Below are positions 1-8,718 of a DNA stretch of 40,373 nucleotides, in pieces. This DNA comes from Clostridia bacterium (GTDB lineage: Bacteria > Bacillota > Clostridia > Oscillospirales > Feifaniaceae), in the NCBI GenBank assembly GCA_017427525.1, contig JAFRSP010000066.1, positions 1 through 40,373 of the forward strand, written 5' to 3'. The notes under the pieces were generated by a model. It had not been told where the DNA came from and did not search any database. It was given only the letters and a program-made list of their open reading frames with translations. The translations under genes and the position numbers were made by a program. Each line of letters begins with the position of its first letter. Within the stretch, counting starts at the first letter, position 1.

Positions 1-4
1 GCGG

Positions 5-33
5 TTGTATTTTCCCGTTCGGAGCGGTATAAT
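5..33 (+). promoter_or_regulatory. sigma-A type promoter of parAB
   Basis: TTGTAT at 5-10, a 17-base spacer and a perfect TATAAT at 28-33 lie about 50 bases before the parA start. This suggests that parA-parB can be transcribed independently of whatever lies to the left of the window. Confidence 0.65.
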
Positions 34-84
34 AGAGGAAATTGTCGATGCGACGACAGTCTGCAAGGGAGGTGACCGCGCCGC

Positions 85-852
85 ATGGGACGCATCATTG
101 CCGTCGCCAATCAGAAGGGCGGCGTCGGGAAAACCACCACGGCCGTCAATCTGGCCGCTGAACTGGCCCTCGCAGGTAAAGAGGTGCTGCTCTGTGACTT
201 CGATCCGCAGGGGAACGCCACCTCAGGCCTTGGGGTCCGGAAAAAGGGCCTGACCCACTCGATCTACACCGTGCTCTGCGGAGACGATCTGCATGCGGCC
301 CAAGCTCTGGTCTCCACCCCCGTGGAACATCTGGCGCTGCTGCCGACCGACAACAATCTGGCTGGAGCGGCCATCGAGCTGGTCTCCCAGCCCGACCGTG
401 CCACCCGTCTGCGCGACCGCCTGCTGCCGCTGCGCCACCGCTTTGATTTCATCCTGATCGATTGTCCACCCTCGCTCGAGCTGCTGACCCTCAACGCCCT
501 CAACGCGGCAGACAGTGTACTGGTGCCCATTCAGTGCGAGTTTTTTGCGTTGGAGGGGCTCTCGCAGCTCATGAATTCGATCCGTCAGATCAAAAAGCTC
601 TACAATCCGGAGCTGACCATCGAGGGCGTGCTGCTGACCATGTACGACGGGAGGCTCAATCTCACCGTCGAGGTGGCGCAGGAGATCAAGCGTTTCTTTG
701 CCGACAAGGTGTATCCCACCGTCATCCCGCGCAACGTCCGTCTCAGCGAGGCGCCCAGTCACGGCCTGCCGGCCTGCCTGTACGACAAGTATTCGCGCGG
801 CGCACAGGCCTATCACGCCTTTGCGCAGGAGTTTTTGAGTCGTCAGCCTTAG
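85..852 (+). CDS. parA: Chromosome-partitioning ATPase ParA/Soj
   Basis: This 255-residue protein is a ParA-type ATPase. It binds DNA non-specifically when ATP-bound and works with ParB-parS in origin segregation; in Bacillus, Soj also modulates DnaA. The deviant Walker A motif KGGVGKTT is at residues 11-18, the A' aspartate is in DFDPQGN (D40), and the Walker B strand ends at D126 in LIDCPPS. The length is typical of small chromosomal ParA proteins without an N-terminal HTH. The ATG is preceded by GGAGGTGA at good spacing. parB follows after 80 bases on the same strand, and a perfect parS lies 2.5 kb downstream. Assignment is secure. Confidence 0.96.
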   Translation: MGRIIAVANQKGGVGKTTTAVNLAAELALAGKEVLLCDFDPQGNATSGLGVRKKGLTHSIYTVLCGDDLHAAQALVSTPVEHLALLPTDNNLAGAAIELVSQPDRATRLRDRLLPLRHRFDFILIDCPPSLELLTLNALNAADSVLVPIQCEFFALEGLSQLMNSIRQIKKLYNPELTIEGVLLTMYDGRLNLTVEVAQEIKRFFADKVYPTVIPRNVRLSEAPSHGLPACLYDKYSRGAQAYHAFAQEFLSRQP

Positions 853-932
853 CTGCGGCGCATTTTTCCATGATTTTCGCGTGCGCGAGGCCCGCGCTTC
901 GCGCAGGTTTGTTTTAAAAGGAGGTGATTGGC

Positions 933-1799
933 ATGACAAAACCACGGCGCGGACTCGGCATGGGCCTTGACGCACTCTTTGACGCAAGCGCCATTGAGGT
1001 GGAGGGCGGCACGCTGCGCATGGTGCCGTTGTCAGCCATCGAACCGAATCCCGAGCAGCCCCGCCGCGAATTCGACGAGGAGAAGCTCGCTCAGCTTGCC
1101 GATTCCATTTCCCGCTACGGGGTGCTGCAGCCCCTGCTGGTCCGAGACCTCGGAAACGGCCGGTATCAGCTTGTGGCAGGGGAGCGCCGCTGGCGCGCCG
1201 CCCGCATGGCCGGCCTCACCGAGCTTCCGGTGCAGCTGCGCCAGCTCGAGGGAGGAGAAGAGCTCGAGGTCTCTCTGATCGAGAACCTCCAGCGCGAAGA
1301 CCTCAACCCCATTGAGCAGGCCGCCGGCTATCGCCGTCTGATGGAGGAGTTTTCCCTCACCCAGGAGGAGGTCGCCCTCCGCGTCGGCCGCTCCCGCAGC
1401 GCCGTCGCCAACACCCTGCGCCTGCTCACGTTGCCGCAGACCCTGCTCGACATGGTGCGGGAGGGCGCTCTGAGCGAGGGACACGGCCGCGCTCTGGTCG
1501 GTCTTCCGGAGGAAAAGGCCCTGCCGCTGGCCCTTTCGGCGGTGGATCACGGGCTCTCGGTGCGTCAGCTCGAAAAGCTGGCCGCTGCCGCTTCCCGGGA
1601 GGAGAAACCCGCCGCTCCCGCCAAGTCCTCGGGCCGCGCCCTCTATGCAAAGCAGCTGGGAGAGGCGCTTTCCGGCCGTCTCGGCCGCAAGGTGCAGCTT
1701 CACGTCGGCGCAAAAAAGGGCCGACTGGAAATCGAATACTATGACAACGCCGATCTGGCCTCGCTGCTCGATCAACTGGGCATCCCTGTGGAGCTTTAG
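933..1799 (+). CDS. parB: ParB/Spo0J centromere-binding CTPase
   Basis: This 288-residue ParB binds parS, slides as a CTP-dependent clamp and loads SMC. An N-terminal basic tail (KPRRGLGMGLDALF), which stimulates ParA ATPase in the family, is followed by the CTP-binding motif GERRWRA at residues 83-89 and ENLQREDLNPIEQA at 117-130. A helix-turn-helix (LTQEEVALRVGRSRSAVANT) lies at about 141-160, and a C-terminal dimer domain completes it. A GTG three codons upstream is in frame, but AAAGGAGGTGA at 915-925 is ideally spaced for the ATG at 933, so that start was chosen. It could be called Noc only on specificity grounds; the perfect parS nearby favours ParB/Spo0J. Confidence 0.95.
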   Translation: MTKPRRGLGMGLDALFDASAIEVEGGTLRMVPLSAIEPNPEQPRREFDEEKLAQLADSISRYGVLQPLLVRDLGNGRYQLVAGERRWRAARMAGLTELPVQLRQLEGGEELEVSLIENLQREDLNPIEQAAGYRRLMEEFSLTQEEVALRVGRSRSAVANTLRLLTLPQTLLDMVREGALSEGHGRALVGLPEEKALPLALSAVDHGLSVRQLEKLAAAASREEKPAAPAKSSGRALYAKQLGEALSGRLGRKVQLHVGAKKGRLEIEYYDNADLASLLDQLGIPVEL

Positions 1800-1908
1800 G
1801 CAAAACCCCGCCCGTGCACTGTTTTTCCGGTTTGCGGAACCTTTGATTCTACTATCTTGATTCAAAATCCTTTGGTTTTTACTTTTATTCTTTTAAGGAG
1901 GAATTTCC

Positions 1909-3180
1909 ATGCTGGATATCCGACTTCTTCGCACAGAAACCGACCGTGTCAAGACACGACTTGCCGACCGCGGTACCAGCTACGACGCCGAGATCGACGC
2001 CGTGCTCGAGCGGGACGATGCCCGCCGCGCCCTGATTTTCGACACCGAACAGCTCAAGGCCCGCCAGAACGAGGCCAGCCGCCGCATTCCCGCCATGAAA
2101 AAGGCCGGCGAATCCACCGATGCGCTGATGGCCGAAATGTCGGAACTCTCTGCCAAGATCAAGGAGGACGACGCCAAGGTTTCCGCGCTCGACGCCGAGA
2201 TCCTCGATCTTCTCGCCCGCATCCCCAATCTGCCCGACGACAGCGTGCCGGTCGGCGCCGATTCCGACGACAACGTGGAGGTGCGCCGCTGGGGCGAGCC
2301 CAGAACCTTCGACTTTGAGCCCAAAGCCCACTGGGATATCGGCAAGAACCTCTCCATCCTCGATCCCGAAAGCGCCGCCCGTGTGACCGGCGCGCGCTTC
2401 CATTTCTATCGGGGCTTGGGCGCCCGTTTGGAGCGCGCTGTGATCAACTTCTATCTCGACACCCACACCTCTCGCGGATATACCGAGGTCTTTCCTCCCT
2501 TTATGGTCAATAAGGACTCCATGTTCGGCACCGGTCAGCTCCCCAAGTTTGCCGAGGATATGTTCAAACTCGAGGGGCTCGACTACTACCTGATCCCCAC
2601 CGCCGAGGTGCCGGTGACCAACTATCACCGTGAGTCGATCCTTGATGGAACCGCGCTGCCCTTCAAATACTGCGCCTATTCGGCCTGCTTCCGCGCCGAG
2701 GCCGGCTCCGCCGGACGCGACACCCGCGGTCTCATCCGTCAGCACCAGTTCAACAAGGTGGAGCTTGTGAAGTTCGCCCATCCGGATGACTCCTTCAACC
2801 AACTCGAAAGTCTCACCCACGACGCCGAGTATGTGTTGCAGCAGCTCGGCCTGCCCCACCGCACTGTGGTGCTCTGTACCGGCGACATGGGCTTCGGCTC
2901 GGCCAAGACCTACGATATCGAGGTCTGGCTGCCCTCTTACGGCCGCTATGCCGAAATCTCCTCCTGCTCCAACATGACCGATTTCCAGGCCCGCCGCGCC
3001 AACATCCGCTTCAAGATGAGCCAGAAGGACAAGGCCCAGCTGGTGCACACCCTCAACGGCTCGGGCGTGGCCGTCGGCCGCACCGTGGCCGCCATCCTGG
3101 AGAACTACCAGAATGCCGACGGAAGCGTCACCGTGCCGGAGGTGCTGCGTCCCTATATGGGCTGCGACGTGATCCGCTGA
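1909..3180 (+). CDS. serS: Seryl-tRNA synthetase
   Basis: This 423-residue class II aminoacyl-tRNA synthetase charges tRNA-Ser (and tRNA-Sec where present). The N-terminal helical arm (about residues 1-110, charged and coiled-coil-like) binds the long variable arm of tRNA-Ser. The catalytic core carries motif 2 ([20 protein letters not shown]) and motif 3 ([15 protein letters not shown]). The length is normal. The ATG follows AAGGAGG at 1896-1902. The 109-base gap from parB holds no T-box features and no convincing promoter, so cotranscription with parAB is possible. A strong intrinsic terminator follows the stop codon. Confidence 0.97.
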   Translation: MLDIRLLRTETDRVKTRLADRGTSYDAEIDAVLERDDARRALIFDTEQLKARQNEASRRIPAMKKAGESTDALMAEMSELSAKIKEDDAKVSALDAEILDLLARIPNLPDDSVPVGADSDDNVEVRRWGEPRTFDFEPKAHWDIGKNLSILDPESAARVTGARFHFYRGLGARLERAVINFYLDTHTSRGYTEVFPPFMVNKDSMFGTGQLPKFAEDMFKLEGLDYYLIPTAEVPVTNYHRESILDGTALPFKYCAYSACFRAEAGSAGRDTRGLIRQHQFNKVELVKFAHPDDSFNQLESLTHDAEYVLQQLGLPHRTVVLCTGDMGFGSAKTYDIEVWLPSYGRYAEISSCSNMTDFQARRANIRFKMSQKDKAQLVHTLNGSGVAVGRTVAAILENYQNADGSVTVPEVLRPYMGCDVIR

Positions 3181-3227
3181 CCCGCCCGATTGGACGAACC
3201 TTCCAACTCGATTTGTATCTCGACTAC

Positions 3228-3266
3228 GGTGCGAGAGGGAGCCTTCCCTCTCGCACCTTCTTGTTG
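3228..3266 (+). terminator. Intrinsic terminator after serS
   Basis: A perfect 13-base-pair stem (GGTGCGAGAGGGA at 3228-3240, complement at 3245-3257) with a 4-base loop is followed by a T-rich tract (TTCTTGTTG). It lies 48 bases after the serS stop. Confidence 0.9.
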
Positions 3267-3385
3267 TCCCCTGGGAAGGGGGGAACTCCCGAAGGCTGCG
3301 GGGGGATCCGGCGGCTGCTTCTGCCTCCTGTCTGCGCTGAGACAATGTGCAGCCGCTTCCTCCGCCGCAAAGGGGCGAACCACCG

Positions 3386-3401
3386 TGTTTCACGTGAAAC
3401 A
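3386..3401. promoter_or_regulatory. parS: parS centromere site
   Basis: TGTTTCACGTGAAACA at 3386-3401 is a perfect match to the 16-base Bacillota parS consensus bound by ParB/Spo0J. The palindrome extends by one base on each side (G3385, C3402). It lies between serS and the first MFS gene, within 2 kb of parB and about 5.6 kb from dnaA, which fits an origin-proximal centromere. It is the only copy seen in the window. Confidence 0.96.
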
Positions 3402-3402
3402 C

Positions 3403-3761
3403 TCTACGCGAAAGACCCGTTTTAAAATCCGTTTCCGCAGCTTTGTGGTTTTGGCATTATTTTCCATTTATGCTCTTGCGTTTCCTCTCTCCGGCGGAAG
3501 GCGCGCTTCTCCTTTTCCCGCTGCCCGCAAAGGAAGCGAAAGGCGGATCTCTTCCGTTCAGGCTGCCGGAATACGCCCGCCTGCAAGATGAAGCACCGCA
3601 GAAGCCTGCCTTTCGCCGCAGACTTACGGGAGCCCGCGCTGTTTTTCTGCGCGGAGTTTCGATATGAAGGCCGCAGGCCCCTACCGCAGGCTTTTCTTCC
3701 CCTCTTTTTCCCGATTTTTCTATCTTTTTCCCAAAGACGTTAGAAAAACGCAATTTTCTTC
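3403..3761. other. Non-coding remainder of the parS gap
   Basis: No ribosome site followed by a plausible frame was found here. The open frames on either strand are low-complexity Arg/Ser/Pro-rich readings. Together with the terminator and parS this makes a 680-base gene-free stretch between serS and the first MFS gene. A space left open around a centromere for ParB loading is a possible explanation, not a demonstrated one. Confidence 0.5.
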
Positions 3762-3790
3762 TTCCAATTCTCCCTGGTCTCTGATAAAAT
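3762..3790 (+). promoter_or_regulatory. Possible promoter of the first MFS gene
   Basis: TTCCAA at 3762-3767, a 17-base spacer and TAAAAT at 3785-3790 lie about 70 bases before the gene start. The -35 is poor, so this is tentative. Confidence 0.35.
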
Positions 3791-3860
3791 GGACCTGTTA
3801 GTCACTCGGTCATTTTTATTTTCACTCTGTCCCGATTCACAGAAAAAGGGGAGGATTCTC

Positions 3861-5147
3861 ATGCAGCAAACCATCTCACAACCGAAAACCCGCAAATTCT
3901 TCTATGGCTGGGTCATCGTGCTCTGCTGCGCACTGCTCATGGCCGCCGGAACCGGCATTTTTGTCAACTGTATCGGCATCTTTGTCAAGCCGGTCTGCGA
4001 CGACCTCGGCTTCGACCGCGGCCCCTTCACGCTCTATACCACCATCTCCAACTTCACCGGCATGGCGGCCATGCTGGTATTTGGCGAGCTCTACCGAAAA
4101 TATCCCAGGCGCATCCGGATTTTCATCACCATGGGCGCCACCATGGGCTGCCTGGTCTTTCTCGGCTATTCGATGTCGTCCAAGCTGTGGCATTTCTACC
4201 TGCTTGCCTTCTGCTACGGTACCGTTGCCACCACCCTGGCGGCCATCTCGGTGACCACGCTCGTCAACAACTGGTTTGTGGACAAGCGCGGCTTTGCCAC
4301 CGGCCTTGCCTTTGCCGGCTCCGGCGTGTCGGCCGCCATTATGACCCCTCTTCTCACCAGCGTTGTGGCCGACTACGGCTGGCGCATGGGCTATCGCACC
4401 ATGAGCGTTGCGGCTGCGATCTGCCTGATCCCCGCCCTGCTGCTCATCCGCCTCAGCCCCGCCGACAAGGGGCTGCTGCCCTACGGCGTGGAGGCGACTG
4501 TCGGCGAAGACGGCGAAACGCCCTCCGCCCCCGTGATCGTGCAGACCGGCCTCACCCGTGCGGAAGCGATCAAAACTCCCACCTTTTATCTCCAGGCGAT
4601 CGGCATCTTCTGCCTGAGCCTCACCGGCATGGGCATGTCGACCCACGCCATCGCTTATTTTACCGACGTCGGCTATTCCTCTCTGACCGCTTCCACCGCC
4701 ATGAGCCTGGTCATGACCATCATGATCGGGGCCAAGATCCTGCTGGGCGCCGTGTTTGACAAGCTGGGCTCGGTGAAATCGGCCATCCTGACAGGACTCT
4801 GCATGCTGGCCTCCATCATTTCGATCCGGTTCGCAGGCCTCGCCCCCTTTATGCCCTACGTGTTCTCGGTCTGCTTCGGCTTCGGCTACTCCACCCTGAC
4901 CGTGCCCTATTCTTACCTCATCGGTCAGAACTTCGGCACCCGCGAATTCTCCTCGATCTATTCGCTGATCTGCACCCTGGGCGGATTTGGCGGCGGCGCT
5001 GCGGCCACCCTCACCGGCACGCTGTATGACCATTTCGGCTCCTACCTGCCTGTGTGGACTCTTTACATCGGCACGGCCTGCCTTGCCATGCTCTTCCTCA
5101 CGCTGGCCTCGATCACCGCAACGGCCAAGGGCTACAAAAACCGCTGA
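3861..5147 (+). CDS. MFS transporter, oxalate/formate-antiporter-like (copy 1)
   Basis: This 428-residue, 12-helix major facilitator resembles the OFA (oxalate:formate antiporter) family. It opens with FFYGWVIVLCC, a typical start of this group, and shows conserved blocks NNWFVDKRGFATGLAFAGSG and FGFGYSTLTVPYSYLIGQNF. The substrate is probably a small carboxylate, but specificity cannot be read from sequence. An in-frame upstream ATG at 3789 lacks a ribosome site, whereas the ATG at 3861 has AAGGGGAGG in front, so the latter was chosen. A close paralog follows directly downstream with its own promoter, and a terminator separates the two. A third, more distant member is at 20.5 kb. Confidence 0.85.
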   Translation: MQQTISQPKTRKFFYGWVIVLCCALLMAAGTGIFVNCIGIFVKPVCDDLGFDRGPFTLYTTISNFTGMAAMLVFGELYRKYPRRIRIFITMGATMGCLVFLGYSMSSKLWHFYLLAFCYGTVATTLAAISVTTLVNNWFVDKRGFATGLAFAGSGVSAAIMTPLLTSVVADYGWRMGYRTMSVAAAICLIPALLLIRLSPADKGLLPYGVEATVGEDGETPSAPVIVQTGLTRAEAIKTPTFYLQAIGIFCLSLTGMGMSTHAIAYFTDVGYSSLTASTAMSLVMTIMIGAKILLGAVFDKLGSVKSAILTGLCMLASIISIRFAGLAPFMPYVFSVCFGFGYSTLTVPYSYLIGQNFGTREFSSIYSLICTLGGFGGGAAATLTGTLYDHFGSYLPVWTLYIGTACLAMLFLTLASITATAKGYKNR

Positions 5148-5174
5148 GCCAAGCTGACTTCATGCATTGTACAC

Positions 5175-5215
5175 AAAGCGCGCCTGCCGGCATTCCGACG
5201 GGCGCGCTTTTTCTC
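5175..5215 (+). terminator. Intrinsic terminator after MFS copy 1
   Basis: AAAGCGCGCC pairs with GGCGCGCTTT, with an inner CGG/CCG extension containing one mismatch and a wobble pair. A TTTTTCTCT tract follows. Confidence 0.8.
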
Positions 5216-5334
5216 TAAGGGGCGGGGCTTTCCCGTGCGGTTCCTGTCACGGTGCGAACTGCATCCCCTGCGGTGTTTGGCTTTTGCTCTTTGCCCGTTT
5301 CCCTTTCTCTTTTTGACCGTTTTTTTGTTTTTTC

Positions 5335-5364
5335 TTGTGAAAAAGCCGGCGTTTGTGCTATACT
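5335..5364 (+). promoter_or_regulatory. Promoter of MFS copy 2
   Basis: TTGTGA at 5335-5340, an 18-base spacer and TATACT at 5359-5364 lie about 90 bases before the gene. With the terminator at 5175-5215 this makes copy 2 an independent transcription unit. The 308-base gap otherwise holds only a T-rich run. Confidence 0.65.
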
Positions 5365-5455
5365 CAAAAAAGATAAAAAGATCGGGGGGCATACCCCCGC
5401 TCTGGATTTCTGCCGATCCTCGGCTATCCCGATACAGAAAGGTTGTGCATCCCCT

Positions 5456-6745
5456 ATGGAACAGGTTTCCGAGGCAAACACCCCAAAAAAGGGCAAGCTG
5501 TTTTACGGCTGGATCATCGTGCTCTGCTGCACGCTGCTGGTGGCCGCTGCCACCGGAGTTTTTGTCAATTGCCTAGGTATCTTCGTCAAGCCGGTCTGCG
5601 ATGATCTGGGCTTTTCCCGCGGCGCCTTTACACTCTACAACACCATCGGCGGACTCATCGGCATGGTGGCCATCCTGTTTTACGGCGAGCTCTATCGCCG
5701 CTATCCGCAGCACATCCGCAAGTTCATCACGCTGGGCGTGATCGGCGGCGTCTGTGCCTTCTATGGCTATTCCATGGCCACCAAGCTGTGGCATTTTTAT
5801 GTGATCGCGGCGCTTTACGGCACCGTCTCCATGACGCTGGCCGGCATATCGGTGACCACCCTCATCAACAACTGGTTTGTGGACAAGCGGGGCCTGGCCA
5901 CCGGTCTTGCCTTTGCCGGCTCCGGCGTGTCGGCCGCCATCATGACCCCCATTCTGACCTCCATCGTGGCCGACCACGGCTGGCGCATGGGGTACCGCAC
6001 CATGAGCATCACGGCAGGGCTGCTGCTGATCCCCGCCGTGCTCTTTATCCGCGTGTTCCCCTCCGATAAGGGGCTGCTGCCCTACGGCGTGACCGAAGAT
6101 CAGGTCAAAGGGGAAAACGAGGGCGCTCCTAAGGTGATCCAAACCGGCCTCACCCGTGCGCAGGCTGTGAAAACCAAGGCCTTTTACATTCAGGTCGCCG
6201 GCATGTTCTGCCTGGGGATCGTGGGCATGGGCATGTCGGGCCACGTGATCGCCTATCTGACCGATATCGGCTATTCCTCGCTGACCGCCTCCACCGCCAT
6301 GAGCCTGGTGATGACGGTGATGATCGGCGCCAAGATCCTGCTGGGCGCGGTGTTTGACAAGATCGGGCCGGTGAAATCGGCCACCCTGACGGGGCTCTGC
6401 ATGCTGGCCTCTATCGTGGCGCTGCGCTTTGCCGGCGCGGCCCCCTTTATGCCCTATGTGTTCTCCCTTTGCTTCGGCTTCGGCTACTCCACCCTGACCG
6501 TGCCCTATTCCTACCTCATCGGTCAGAACTTCGGCACCCGGGAGTTTGCGGCCATCTATTCGCTGGCCACCATGGTCTCCGGCCTCGGAAACTCTACCGC
6601 CACCACCCTTTCGGGCACTCTCTACGACCTCATGGGCTCCTACATCGGCGTTTGGACCCTCTATATCGGGGTCGCCGTGGCCGCCACGGTGCTGCTCACG
6701 CTGGCCGCCAAAATCAGTAAGGACAAGGGGTATAAGGACTTCTAA
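5456..6745 (+). CDS. MFS transporter, oxalate/formate-antiporter-like (copy 2)
   Basis: This 429-residue, 12-helix major facilitator is very close to copy 1. NNWFVDKRGLATGLAFAGSG and FGFGYSTLTVPYSYLIGQNF are almost or fully identical, and much of the helix 7-11 half is shared. The N-terminus, the central loop (about residues 212-235) and the last two helices differ most. AGAAAGG at 5437-5443 precedes the ATG at 5456; longer in-frame upstream readings cross the promoter and were rejected. The arrangement is a tandem duplication with separate promoters and terminators. A small carboxylate substrate is likely from the family, but the identity is unknown. Confidence 0.85.
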   Translation: MEQVSEANTPKKGKLFYGWIIVLCCTLLVAAATGVFVNCLGIFVKPVCDDLGFSRGAFTLYNTIGGLIGMVAILFYGELYRRYPQHIRKFITLGVIGGVCAFYGYSMATKLWHFYVIAALYGTVSMTLAGISVTTLINNWFVDKRGLATGLAFAGSGVSAAIMTPILTSIVADHGWRMGYRTMSITAGLLLIPAVLFIRVFPSDKGLLPYGVTEDQVKGENEGAPKVIQTGLTRAQAVKTKAFYIQVAGMFCLGIVGMGMSGHVIAYLTDIGYSSLTASTAMSLVMTVMIGAKILLGAVFDKIGPVKSATLTGLCMLASIVALRFAGAAPFMPYVFSLCFGFGYSTLTVPYSYLIGQNFGTREFAAIYSLATMVSGLGNSTATTLSGTLYDLMGSYIGVWTLYIGVAVAATVLLTLAAKISKDKGYKDF

Positions 6746-6810
6746 AGGATTTTTCGTCCCCTCGTGGGGAGGTTTCAAACAAAAGGGGCAGGGTGTCGCA
6801 CCCGCCTCCG

Positions 6811-6861
6811 CAAGAAAAGAAACCTCTTGTCTCTGCCGAGGCAGAAAGAGGTTTCTTTTGC
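6811..6861 (+). terminator. Terminator hairpin after MFS copy 2
   Basis: A long stem pairs AAAAGAAACCTCTT (6815-6828) with AAGAGGTTTCTTTT (6846-6859), with a further inner CTGCC/GGCAG stem. A- and T-runs at both ends of the arms would allow it to act in either direction. Confidence 0.75.
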
Positions 6862-6923
6862 TGCCGTTCTTCTATGGTTTCGGCAGGTCCCCTGAACAAA
6901 CCTGTTTTCTGAGGTGACCCAAC

Positions 6924-7817
6924 ATGGAAAAAAGTGAAAAGGGCTTTTTGAAGCGCCTTGCTGACAAGCTGTATGGCGGACTGAGCATGAGCTGGCCGGC
7001 GGTGATTCTGTTTGCTGTCGCAACGGCGGTTTTGACCGCTGTGTTTTTGGTCGTTCCCGTCTTTCAGGACACTTCGTTTGAAAGAATGGGCGTTACCTTT
7101 GAGGCCTGGATCTTCTTTGCCGTTTTCCTTATGGCAAACTGCAAAACACCGCTGGAATCCGCATGCAAGACCTTTGTCTTTTTCCTGATCAGTCAGCCGC
7201 TCATCTATCTGTTTCAGGTCCCTTTTTCCTATATGGGGTGGGGCCTGTTCGGGTATTACAGATACTGGTTCATCTGGACGTTGTTTACCTTTCCCATGGC
7301 CTTTGTCGGCTGGTATATCAAAAAGAAAAACTGGTTCAGCCTGCTCATCCTCCTGCCGGTCCTCTTTCTTCTCTCCAGCGATTCCTTCCATAGCTTTCGG
7401 GAGGCGTTCGCGCATTTTCCGCATTTGATCGTGACGGCCGTGTTCTGCCTCGCACAGGTGCTGCTGTATCTTTTCGTCTTTACGGAAAATGCCTGGCAAA
7501 AGCTGATCGGTCTAATAGTCCCTCTGTTTGCCGTGGTCATCCTCCTGCATGTCCAACCCCAAATCGAGATCAACGGCATGAACTTTCTTCCGGACAATCC
7601 GATCCTGACGGAAAACGCCACGGTTGCGGTGGAAGACAAAGAAATCATTGTTGCGATCGAATCCTTCGGGGAGGACAGTATGATCCGCATCCAGGCCAAG
7701 AAGTACTGCTCAACGGAATTTGAAATCAAAGACGGAGAGAACAAATACCGCTATACGCTCGACATCTATACGGACGACAAGGGCCACAGTCAAATCCAAA
7801 TCACGCCGAAGAAGTAG
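6924..7817 (+). CDS. Multi-pass membrane protein of unknown function
   Basis: This 297-residue protein is not recognised. Hydrophobic segments lie roughly at residues 24-47, 60-72, 82-98, 106-130, 138-152, 167-185 and 193-207. A polar C-terminal part (about 208-297, beta-rich and acidic) is probably extracytoplasmic and ends in a lysine pair. TGAGGTGA at 6909-6916 precedes the ATG. It sits alone between terminators, in front of the convergent lexA. Its AT content and codon choice look a little less GC-biased than the flanking MFS genes, so horizontal acquisition is possible but not shown. Confidence 0.75.
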   Translation: MEKSEKGFLKRLADKLYGGLSMSWPAVILFAVATAVLTAVFLVVPVFQDTSFERMGVTFEAWIFFAVFLMANCKTPLESACKTFVFFLISQPLIYLFQVPFSYMGWGLFGYYRYWFIWTLFTFPMAFVGWYIKKKNWFSLLILLPVLFLLSSDSFHSFREAFAHFPHLIVTAVFCLAQVLLYLFVFTENAWQKLIGLIVPLFAVVILLHVQPQIEINGMNFLPDNPILTENATVAVEDKEIIVAIESFGEDSMIRIQAKKYCSTEFEIKDGENKYRYTLDIYTDDKGHSQIQITPKK

Positions 7818-7931
7818 GCTCCGGTCTGCATCGTCCCGACGTCTGCCGGATCGATCGGTGCGATGGGATGGGCTGCTTTCGGCGGCGCTTGGCGGGTCTT
7901 CTTCCCGTTCGACCGTTTTTTCACAAATCAA

Positions 7932-7968
7932 AAGCTCCCCGACCGCAGCCGGGGGGCTTCTTCATTTT
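7932..7968 (+). terminator. Intrinsic terminator after the orphan membrane protein
   Basis: AAGCTCCCC pairs with GGGGGGCTT (one T-G pair) across a 10-base loop, followed by CTTCATTTT. It lies between the convergent membrane-protein gene and lexA. Confidence 0.7.
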
Positions 7969-8076
7969 GCTCGGCGAGGGATTCAAGCCCGCTTTTCCCC
8001 TCTGCGGAGAGGCAGGCGACTTTATCTCTGCCTGTTTCGGCCGCAAGGGGCTTTTTCTCATTTTTTTAAAGGAGTC

Positions 8077-8676
8077 TCACAGACGGTCGCGGATCACGGC
8101 GATCACCTTTCCGAGGATCACAAGCTCTTTTGTGTAGATCGGCGGGTAATCGTCGTTTTCCGGCTGGAGGCGAAACCCGTCCTTTTCCTGAAAAAAGCGC
8201 TTCACCGTGGCCTCTTCCTCCAGAAGCGCAGCCACGATCTCGCCATCCCGCGCATCGGGACGGCGCTCCACCACCACGAGGTCGCCCTCCAAAATGGCGG
8301 CGCCGATCATACTGTCGCCCTTGACGCGCAGGGCAAAGAGCTCTCTCCCGCGGGAAAATCCCGCATCCACCGTGAGAAAGCCCAGATCCTCCTCCACCGC
8401 AAGGGTGGGCATGCCGGCCCGCACGCTGCCCAGTATCGGAACCCGCACGGCGGAATTTCCCTGGCGGTCGGGCAGGGAGATCGACCGCTTCTTGCCCTGG
8501 TCGAAGAGGATGCGGCCCTCTTCGCCGAGCTGCTGCAAATAGAGAAAGGCCGAAGAAGGGGACTTCAGATCGGTTCCCTGACAGACCTCCCGCACGGAAG
8601 GACCGTATCCATACTGTTCAATGTAGGCGCGCAGAAACTGATAGACGCGTTCTTTCGTTTTCTCTCCCTTTTTCAA
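8077..8676 (-). CDS. lexA: LexA SOS repressor
   Basis: This 199-residue LexA represses SOS genes and self-cleaves when RecA is activated. The N-terminal winged-helix domain (about residues 1-65) is followed by the cleavage site Ala87-Gly88 in VRAGMP, the catalytic Ser122 in GDSM and Lys159 in EATVKRF. All catalytic features are present. The longest frame starts at a GTG at 8685, but AGGAGG abuts that codon with no spacing. The TTG at 8676 lies 8 bases from AGGAGG, so it was chosen. An extended -10 lies upstream. No GAACNNNNGTTC-type operator could be recognised in its promoter region. Confidence 0.93.
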   Translation of the reverse strand: MKKGEKTKERVYQFLRAYIEQYGYGPSVREVCQGTDLKSPSSAFLYLQQLGEEGRILFDQGKKRSISLPDRQGNSAVRVPILGSVRAGMPTLAVEEDLGFLTVDAGFSRGRELFALRVKGDSMIGAAILEGDLVVVERRPDARDGEIVAALLEEEATVKRFFQEKDGFRLQPENDDYPPIYTKELVILGKVIAVIRDRL

Positions 8677-8709
8677 GGGGGCCACCTCCTACAACTGAAG
8701 CTTTTTTTC

Positions 8710-8718
8710 AGTATAACA
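8710..8718 (-). promoter_or_regulatory. Extended -10 promoter of lexA
   Basis: Read on the - strand, TGTTATACT is an extended -10 element (TGn plus TATACT) about 35 bases before the chosen lexA start. No good -35 is visible, as is usual for extended -10 promoters. Confidence 0.45.

Noticed and set aside
1885..3402. 505-codon open frame antisense to serS
   Set aside because: Mirror of a strongly GC-biased gene; composition is low complexity with no ribosome site or family match.
3190..3591. Small open frames across the serS-MFS gap
   Set aside because: They run through the terminator and parS, lack ribosome sites and have random-looking composition.
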